Below the pieces are notes generated by a model. That model did no database searches. It saw nothing but the letters and a program-made list of their open reading frames with translations, and was not told where the DNA came from. From a virus, in the IMG/VR virus record IMGVR_UViG_3300042373_001113, positions 1 through 43,559 of that record: 43,559 nt of DNA, one strand, 5' to 3'. Positions within the stretch are counted from its first letter, which is position 1. Each line of letters begins with the position of its first letter. The translations under genes were made by a program, and so were the position numbers. This document shows, piece after piece, positions 39,305-43,559 of this stretch.

Positions 39305-39471
39305 CCCGCATCCTGATCCTCTGCGCGCTGCTCGCCGGCTGCGCCACGACCACGCCCGTCGATTGCCGCATCCCGGCGCCACCGGACGCGCTGCTCGCCG
39401 TGCCGCCGCCGCTGCCACCGGTGCCGGCAGACCTCGTTCCGCCATCAGGCGAACCGCGCCGCCAACAGTGA
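39301..39471 (+). CDS. Rz1-like outer-membrane lipoprotein spanin
   Basis: 56 residues from ATG 39301 (ATGA with Rz). The signal MTRILILCALLAGC ends in a LAGC lipobox with Cys14. The mature part is short and Pro-rich (PAPPDALLAVPPPLPPVPADLVPP), exactly as expected of Rz1. It is paired with the preceding Rz as a two-component spanin. Confidence 0.85.
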   Translation: MTRILILCALLAGCATTTPVDCRIPAPPDALLAVPPPLPPVPADLVPPSGEPRRQQ

Positions 39472-39498
39472 CGGCGCGAGCACGCTCTTTCGAGGCGA

Positions 39499-39520
39499 TC
39501 CCCGGCTCAGCCGGAGGGGA
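39499..39520. terminator. Hairpin between convergent operons
   Basis: TCCCCGGC folds onto GCCGGAGGGGA with a three-base loop TCA and one bulged A. It lies 28 bases after the Rz1 stop and just before the end of the leftward gene at 39539. No T run follows on the plus strand. Its position between convergent operons suits termination, but strength is uncertain. Confidence 0.45.
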
Positions 39521-39538
39521 ACCCGGCCGCTTGTGAGT

Positions 39539-39892
39539 TCATCCGCCGGCCGCAGGGTCGGCGGACTTCTCAGGCATCGCTCGGCCGATCTCAGCGGCGG
39601 CGCGGACGATGGCGCGGCGCTGTGCGGCGTCGGGGTCGTTCCCGCATGGCTCGGATGTCGTGCCGCCGCCCCACTCGCAAAACCTGGCGTCTACACTCCC
39701 GAAAATGTCGATGCCCAGCCGAACCGCCAGCCTCAGCGCGTCGCCGTCGTCGGTCAGCGGATCCCAGAACCACGCGCATCCGGAAACGCCCAACTCCCGG
39801 ACATACATCCGCCTTTCTACCTCCTCGTTGAACGCCAGCCACTCCAGCCCCGCCGCCTTCGCGGCCTGTTCCAGCAGCTCGCGATCCGCCAT
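39539..39892 (-). CDS. Last leftward gene, unknown
   Basis: 117 residues from ATG 39892 behind GGAGGGA; GTG 39895 is alternative. Begins MADRELLEQAAKAAGLEWLAFNEEVERRMYVRELG, contains WFWDPLTDDGDALRLAVRLGI, and ends with a basic/acidic helix. The WDPLxxDGDALRLAVRLGI pattern is typical of small phage proteins of unknown function found in accessory regions. Overlaps the upstream stop by TGATG. Confidence 0.6.
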   Translation of the reverse strand: MADRELLEQAAKAAGLEWLAFNEEVERRMYVRELGVSGCAWFWDPLTDDGDALRLAVRLGIDIFGSVDARFCEWGGGTTSEPCGNDPDAAQRRAIVRAAAEIGRAMPEKSADPAAGG

Positions 39893-40071
39893 CACTCCCT
39901 CCCTGCGCGCAGCATCGCCACATAGTCAACGTGCGGGCGCATCCGCGCAATCTCTGCGCGCAGCCGCTCGATCTCGCTCGCGGCGTAGGCCAGCGCCGCG
40001 CGGATGTCGTCCGCAGTCATCTCGCCGGCATGCTTGCCCATGTACGTCCACGTAGTGGAATCATCGCTCAT
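39892..40071 (-). CDS. 59-aa early protein
   Basis: From ATG 40071 (6 bases after GGGAG; ATG 40077 also possible). Begins MSDDSTTWTYMGKHAGEMT and continues as one long helix (DIRAALAYAASEIERLRAEIARMR). Small coiled-coil type; function unknown. First gene after the candidate attP. Confidence 0.5.
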   Translation of the reverse strand: MSDDSTTWTYMGKHAGEMTADDIRAALAYAASEIERLRAEIARMRPHVDYVAMLRAGRE

Positions 40072-40089
40072 CACCATCTCCCGTTGCCT

Positions 40090-40292
40090 GTCCAATATTT
40101 CCGCGCGACACCTCAGAAACCCCGGTGATTCCGGAGCCTATCGCCGCCGATCGTATTGGACGGCGTGCGGTGAAGATCCTTGTGCCATGCGGCGTGGCGG
40201 GCGATCGGCGCAGAACTGACCGAGTACCTGAACCGCCCGGAGACGCCCTATCCATGCGGCCCCGTCGTCCAATATTTGACGATCGTCCAATA
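40090..40292. promoter_or_regulatory. Candidate attP region with repeated GTCCAATA sites
   Basis: The 222 bases between the integrase stop and the next gene hold no gene. They contain direct copies of GTCCAATATTT at 40090-40100 and CGTCCAATATTT at 40266-40277, CGTCCAATA at 40284-40292, and an inverted copy (TATTGGACG) at 40154-40162. Repeats in this place are typical of integrase arm sites around attP. The core cannot be fixed without the host sequence. Confidence 0.6.
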
Positions 40293-40293
40293 C

Positions 40294-41283
40294 TCAGGCC
40301 GATTTCGGCCGCTTCATGACCGGCCCGGGCACGACCGGAACCACCCGGTCACGCAGGTAGCCGCGCGTCGTGCGGCGGTCGCTGTGGCCGAGCAGCGCCT
40401 GCGGGTCGATGCCCTGCGCGTCGGCGTCCGTGCCGCTCATGGCGCGTAGGTCGTGGATGTTCGCGCCGGTCACGCGGGCGCGCTTGCACGCCGCCTTCCA
40501 GCGCTTGTACGCCATCGCATAGGTCGGGGCGCGGAACCCGAATAGGTACGGCGGACGTAGCGCCAGGGGCTTGAGCGCGCGGGCTGCAGCGACTGCCTCG
40601 CGCAGCTCCTGCGTCCAGGCGACTGTGACCCGCGCGCCGGTTTTCTGCTGCTCGAAGTAGATCCCGTCGGCGCCGATGTCCTGCGTGCGGATCGCCAGCA
40701 CGTCGCCCACCCGCTGGCCGGTGGCGTAGCACAGCGCCATGACCGCGCGCAGCAGCGGGTCGGCGTTGGCATAGATCGAGTCGTACTCGTCCACGGTAAT
40801 GCGCCTGGTGCGTGGCGCGAGCTTGATCCGCTCGACGCCTGCTGCCGGGTTCGTGACGAGCAGCTCGTCGTCTACGGCCTCGGCCATGATGAGCGACAAC
40901 ACAGTGAGCGCGCGGTTCGCGACGGCGGGTGTGTCCTGCAGCTCGCGGCGCAGGTCCTTCACGTCGCGCGGCGTCATCTCGTCGGGCGACAGGTGGGCGA
41001 GCATGTCGCGCAGCAGCGCGGCGCACAGCTTGTACTGGCGCTGCGTCTCGGCCGCCTTGGGCTTGCCGGTGCGCTTGTCGCGCAGGATGCGCGGGAGCAT
41101 GGTGTCGATGAGGGCCGGCATGCGGCCAGTCGAGCGGCCGGCGAGGCGGGCATATTCGCGCAGCGCCTCAGGCAGCTCAGCGCCGAGCCGCGTCCACTTT
41201 CCGCGCTGGACGAGGTAATACGCGCTGTGCCGGTGATACACGCAGGGCGGTAGGTGCCGGTCGTGCTTGCGGGGTCGGTTCAT
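40294..41283 (-). CDS. int: Tyrosine-type phage integrase
   Basis: 329 residues from ATG 41283 behind GGAGAG. The N-terminal arm-binding region (about 1-45) is basic. The catalytic residues are all visible: Arg191 (TGQRVGD), Lys214 (EQQKTGA), His277 and Arg280 (IHDLRAMS), His300 (LLGHSD) and Tyr309 (TTRGYL). It carries out site-specific integration and, with an excisionase, excision. It lies next to the repeat-rich attP candidate and just after the DUF4224 gene. Confidence 0.95.
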   Translation of the reverse strand: MNRPRKHDRHLPPCVYHRHSAYYLVQRGKWTRLGAELPEALREYARLAGRSTGRMPALIDTMLPRILRDKRTGKPKAAETQRQYKLCAALLRDMLAHLSPDEMTPRDVKDLRRELQDTPAVANRALTVLSLIMAEAVDDELLVTNPAAGVERIKLAPRTRRITVDEYDSIYANADPLLRAVMALCYATGQRVGDVLAIRTQDIGADGIYFEQQKTGARVTVAWTQELREAVAAARALKPLALRPPYLFGFRAPTYAMAYKRWKAACKRARVTGANIHDLRAMSGTDADAQGIDPQALLGHSDRRTTRGYLRDRVVPVVPGPVMKRPKSA

Positions 41284-41422
41284 CTGCGTCTCTCCGGAAC
41301 ACCACGATAGACCCATCTGGCCTGGTGCGATACGCCACCCCGAGCGCGTCGAGGACACGCGCTTGTGCCTTGTGGCGCGTGCGGCCCGTCAGCAGCGTGA
41401 GGTCGGCGGGCGTGAGAATCAC
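41177..41422 (-). CDS. DUF4224-like excisionase candidate
   Basis: 81 residues from GTG 41422, coupled (GTGA) to the preceding gene. Residues 1-45 (ILTPADLTLLTGRTRHKAQARVLDALGVAYRTRPDGSIVV) match the DUF4224 pattern, a small DNA-binding domain usually placed just before integrases. The C-terminal Pro/Arg tail overlaps the integrase start by 107 bases. A directionality factor is the likely role. Confidence 0.72.
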   Translation of the reverse strand: MILTPADLTLLTGRTRHKAQARVLDALGVAYRTRPDGSIVVFRRDADEPTPQARPAPTALRVSPAQRVLPRPARKVDAARR

Positions 41423-41733
41423 GGCTCGCGCACCCCCAACGCCGCACGCAGTGCCGCACGCATGGCTGAACGCGCGTCGTCGTCGATGTCCGCCGCGTCG
41501 TACTTGCTGCCGTCGATTTCCGCCCACTCGCGCGTGTGTGCCTCGCACGCCGCCTTGACCATCTCGTCGGTGATATCGACTGGCGCGTCAACCTGCCGCC
41601 AGTCGAAGCCTCCCGTCTCTGCCGACCCTGCGCCGCTATAGAGACAGCCGATCCAGTCCTCGATCAGCAACTCGTCGGCCTCGTCGTCGTACTCCTCGGG
41701 ACGGTCGATGCGGATGTACACGGGCTTGCTCAT
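41419..41733 (-). CDS. Small acidic early protein
   Basis: 104 residues from ATG 41733 (ATGA overlap). It is acidic (YDDEADELLIEDWIG), contains WRQVDAPVDITDEMVKAACEAH and ends RAALRAALGVREP. Helical; no family is recognised. Part of the accessory module upstream of the integrase. Confidence 0.55.
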   Translation of the reverse strand: MSKPVYIRIDRPEEYDDEADELLIEDWIGCLYSGAGSAETGGFDWRQVDAPVDITDEMVKAACEAHTREWAEIDGSKYDAADIDDDARSAMRAALRAALGVREP

Positions 41734-42206
41734 CGCCCGCCCCCGATCTGCCCGATCTGCGCGCGGAGTGCGTCGATGGCGCGCTGCCGTAGCCGCTGCG
41801 CCGCTTCTGGCTGGTCGCTCTTAAAGATCCAGTCCGATGTCTGCTCTAGCGCCTCCAACGCCATCCGCATCGCCTCCACCGCAGCGGCAGGCAGGGCGGG
41901 CGCGGGGTGGGCGTAGAGCGCCATGCCCACCGGCAGCACCATCGCGCGGTTGATCGGCTCGACGACCGTGCGGCCTGCGTGGACCCCGGTGACGCTGGCG
42001 ATCGGCTCGCTCGGCTCCGCGACGCCCACGACGATGGCCCCGCACGTCGTGCATTCGGTCGTCTGCTCCGCGCTCGGTGCGGGCAGGTCGGTTGCAAGAG
42101 CGTCGCGCAGTCTATCGATCCACCCGCGCAGGCATTCCGCCGTGCCGTAGTGGTCCCACGCGGAAAGCACGTCGCGCGCAGCTTTGTGCAGGTCGCGGCG
42201 GCTCAT
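41730..42206 (-). CDS. Accessory early protein with CxxC
   Basis: 158 residues from ATG 42206. The N-terminal helical part (MSRRDLHKAARDVLSAWDHYG) is followed by a CTTC pair in ECTTCGAIV, a possible half zinc site, and a C-terminal helix (AAAVEAMRMALEALEQTSDWIFK, then EAAQRLRQRAIDALRAQIG). It may bind nucleic acid or protein; no family is recognised. Junctions with both neighbours are coupled. Confidence 0.55.
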   Translation of the reverse strand: MSRRDLHKAARDVLSAWDHYGTAECLRGWIDRLRDALATDLPAPSAEQTTECTTCGAIVVGVAEPSEPIASVTGVHAGRTVVEPINRAMVLPVGMALYAHPAPALPAAAVEAMRMALEALEQTSDWIFKSDQPEAAQRLRQRAIDALRAQIGQIGGGR

Positions 42207-42607
42207 CGCGTCTGCTCCTTCTCGTCGTCAGCGAGGTCGACCGCCTCGCACACCGCCACGCACCGCGCACGTTCCTGCGCCATCCCCGCCGCGACGCCTC
42301 GGGCGAGTGCATCGCGGACGTACTGCTGCGCACACACGGTTATCCACACCGCGATGTCGTTCGACAGCGGCGTGCCGTCGATGTAACGCGCCCATACCGC
42401 CTTGCCGCGAACGTACGCATCGGCTTCGCGCATCATTGCGTCGAACGTCGGCAGATCCCCGCCCATCTCCACGAGCCGCGAGAGGACGGCGCGCTCGACT
42501 GCTCGGCCATAGCGGATCAGTTCGTAGATGGGCCAGCCGGCGGTACAGGTGAGGCCGGCTTCGCGCACAAGGGCGCGGTGATCGTCGTCGCTCAGGATCT
42601 CGCTCAT
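42203..42607 (-). CDS. Accessory early protein
   Basis: 134 residues from ATG 42607 (ATGA with the small membrane gene). Begins MSEILSDDDHRALVREAGL; later GRAVERAVLSRLVEMGG and a helical C-terminus ending EKEQTR. The last codons contain the AAGGAG ribosome site of the next gene. The N-terminus resembles the truncated gene at window positions 1-107. Function is unknown. Confidence 0.55.
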   Translation of the reverse strand: MSEILSDDDHRALVREAGLTCTAGWPIYELIRYGRAVERAVLSRLVEMGGDLPTFDAMMREADAYVRGKAVWARYIDGTPLSNDIAVWITVCAQQYVRDALARGVAAGMAQERARCVAVCEAVDLADDEKEQTR

Positions 42608-42747
42608 TGCTTGCACTCCGCTGCGATGCGTGCGTTCTCGGCGTTGCGGACTTCGGACTTATGCATCATGTACGCCAGCACGCCGAACCAAATCACGCCG
42701 AGAATGATCGGCGCGGCCAGCCACGGGTCAAATTGTCGTCGCTTCAC
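42604..42747 (-). CDS. 47-aa membrane protein
   Basis: GTG 42747 follows AAGGAG by 8 bases, and the TGA (42606-42604) overlaps the next ATG. The protein starts MKRRQFDPWLAAPIILGVIW and continues FGVLAYMMHKSEVRNAENARI, one transmembrane helix with a basic start and polar end. Bracketing by coupled starts and stops supports it. Function is unknown. Confidence 0.6.
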   Translation of the reverse strand: MKRRQFDPWLAAPIILGVIWFGVLAYMMHKSEVRNAENARIAAECKQ

Positions 42748-43190
42748 TTGCTCTGCTCCTTCGCCGCGAGGGCGTCGATGCGGGCGAGGAGAGCGTCCGG
42801 AGCCCCGCTCGATCCGTGGTAGTTCGCATACGCGACCGCCCCGCGCGCCTCCGTCAGCAGCGCCGCCATCGCGTCACGCTCCCGCTCGACCGCTTCCAGC
42901 CGGTCGAGCAGCGGGAGGATGGCGGCGGGCGAGGCGGCGGCGATGTAGGCGGCGTTAGGGCTTCGCATGCCTTGAGGGCTGTCCGCATAATCAAATGGGC
43001 ACAAAGCAACACTCGCGGCGTCAGAAGTTACCGACGCGCCTGCGTATACGCATTTATTTTTGCCAGCACCGCGCACATACGTCCACTCACTGCGGTCGTG
43101 CAAATCCGTGTCAAGTGCTGATGCACGCCACGGCCCAGGCGTCGCGGCTTGCGCGGCCTCGCGCAGACGCTTGATGTCGTCGTCGGTCAT
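42744..43190 (-). CDS. Ea22-like early protein
   Basis: 148 residues from ATG 43190. The N-terminal AATPGPWRA, then NAAYIAAASPAAILPLLDRLEAVERERDA, are the pattern of Ea22-like phage proteins found in accessory early regions. An insert carries a cysteine (NKCVYAG) and DSPQGMRSP. Ends DALAAKEQSK, with the conserved ribosome-site codons. Function is unknown. Confidence 0.68.
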   Translation of the reverse strand: MTDDDIKRLREAAQAATPGPWRASALDTDLHDRSEWTYVRGAGKNKCVYAGASVTSDAASVALCPFDYADSPQGMRSPNAAYIAAASPAAILPLLDRLEAVERERDAMAALLTEARGAVAYANYHGSSGAPDALLARIDALAAKEQSK

Positions 43191-43559
43191 GCTGCTTCCC
43201 GCACCGGCTCGACGAACCGAGCCGTCACCGCGATCTTTCCCGCGCCAATCGCAACCAGAATCTGCACGCTGTTCGCGGCTTTCAGGTACGTCGCCGCGCG
43301 CCCTGCGTAGCGGCCGCCGACGATCTGCACCGCCTGGCCGCGCGTGAGCCCCCATCGCCCGATACGCGGGCGAATCACGACCGCGCAGTCCTGCAGCGCG
43401 GCGGCCAGCTCGCGGCGGCCCTCGACGCCCAAGCGCTTCGACGCGGCGCGGATGTGTTGGTCGATGCAGCTCGGCGTGACGCCGAGTCGGCGGGCGGCCT
43501 CGGCGCGCGTGGTGCCGGCCGCGATGAGCCGCGCGGCTTCGTACTGGCGTGGTGTGAGC
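43187..43559 (-). CDS. LuxR-like HTH protein, copy 2 (start cut)
   Basis: The frame lacks only the first two bases of its ATG (the last window base is the G of ATG on the minus strand). The predicted protein is almost identical to copy 1, with the same helix-turn-helix (EAARRLGVT, IDQHIRAASKRLGVEGR) and C-terminal KOW-like part. DNA identity is complete over the last 127 bases and diverges slightly upstream. It precedes the Ea22-like gene in the leftward module. Most simply it is the continuation of the circular genome, with ninB upstream. Confidence 0.75.
   Translation of the reverse strand, partial: LTPRQYEAARLIAAGTTRAEAARRLGVTPSCIDQHIRAASKRLGVEGRRELAAALQDCAVVIRPRIGRWGLTRGQAVQIVGGRYAGRAATYLKAANSVQILVAIGAGKIAVTARFVEPVREAA
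43433..43559. repeat. 127-bp exact repeat, right copy at window end
   Basis: Identical to 1940-2066 and ending exactly with the window. The base before it (A43432) differs from its counterpart (G1939). If the molecule continues from here into 2067, the ATG of this HTH copy is completed and ninB follows, giving a circle of about 41,493 bp. Confidence 0.92.

Noticed and set aside
40078-40293. tRNA gene or tRNA fragment as attachment core
   Set aside because: No cloverleaf or T-arm signature could be found by eye in the intergenic region.
1-43559. Simple closed circle joining base 43559 to base 1
   Set aside because: This join would fuse the frame at 1-107 in frame to the second HTH gene without its ATG. 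That could occur by chance (one in three), whereas joining 43559 to 2067 restores the exact start codon, and the exact 127-bp match points to that join.
1694-43559. Terminal redundancy of a linear phage genome
   Set aside because: The left copy is not at the window start, and upstream of the 127 exact bases the copies differ, so this is not a clean terminal repeat.

Overview
The window is the near-complete genome of a temperate, short-tailed (podovirus-type) phage of a high-GC Gram-negative bacterium. A Burkholderiales-like betaproteobacterium is my guess, from the very GC-rich codon use and the gene families; the host is not proven. The Gram-negative host is supported by an Rz/Rz1-type spanin pair and lipobox lipoproteins. 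The lifestyle is supported by an S24-type CI repressor, a YdaS/Cro-like protein, a tyrosine integrase and a DUF4224 (excisionase-like) gene.

Layout. Positions 1-5083 hold a leftward early operon: pentapeptide-repeat protein, Erf-type annealing protein, NinB, a small HTH protein and many small accessory genes. Two rightward 'moron-like' genes (lipoprotein and membrane protein, 5246-5972) lie between that operon and the leftward CI gene (5992-6768). A lambda-like immunity region follows: 12-bp operators around TACC....GGTA occur twice at the leftward promoter (5121-5161) and three times between ci and cro (6791-6842), with matching geometry at the two promoters. From 6854 everything runs right: cro, regulators, replication genes (DUF1376-type protein and a helicase-loader-like protein), a VRR-NUC nuclease, a terminator-like hairpin, TerS, TerL, portal, two tail-spike/fibre genes, scaffold, an SU10/DUF5309-like major capsid protein, a glycosyltransferase/glycosyltransferase/methyltransferase cassette, tail adaptor, a beta-helix spike, a nozzle-like protein, three ejection-type proteins, and lysis (membrane proteins, SLT endolysin, spanins) ending at 39471. 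From 39539 to the end the genes are leftward again: small genes, a candidate attP, integrase, DUF4224, small accessory genes and a second copy of the HTH gene cut by the window end.

Topology. The last 127 bases (43433-43559) are an exact copy of 1940-2066, and the similarity upstream is diverged. 127 is a common assembler k-mer length. Joining 43559 to 2067 restores the missing start codon of the second HTH gene directly downstream of ninB. My inference is that the phage is a circular or circularly permuted molecule of about 41.49 kb (1940 to 43432), and that about 1.9 kb at the left end is an alternative accessory module from a related variant. On that reading the leftward early operon runs from 5083 through ninB and the HTH gene straight into the module ending with integrase and 39539, convergent with the late operon.

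Most genes overlap by 1-4 bases (ATGA, GTGA, TGATG), so translational coupling is pervasive. Several real genes are shorter than their open frames, and some were found only by reading short frames: a 45-aa zinc ribbon, a 47-aa membrane protein, a 21-aa Lys/Gly peptide, a 56-aa protein and a truncated copy of a tail-fibre N-terminus.
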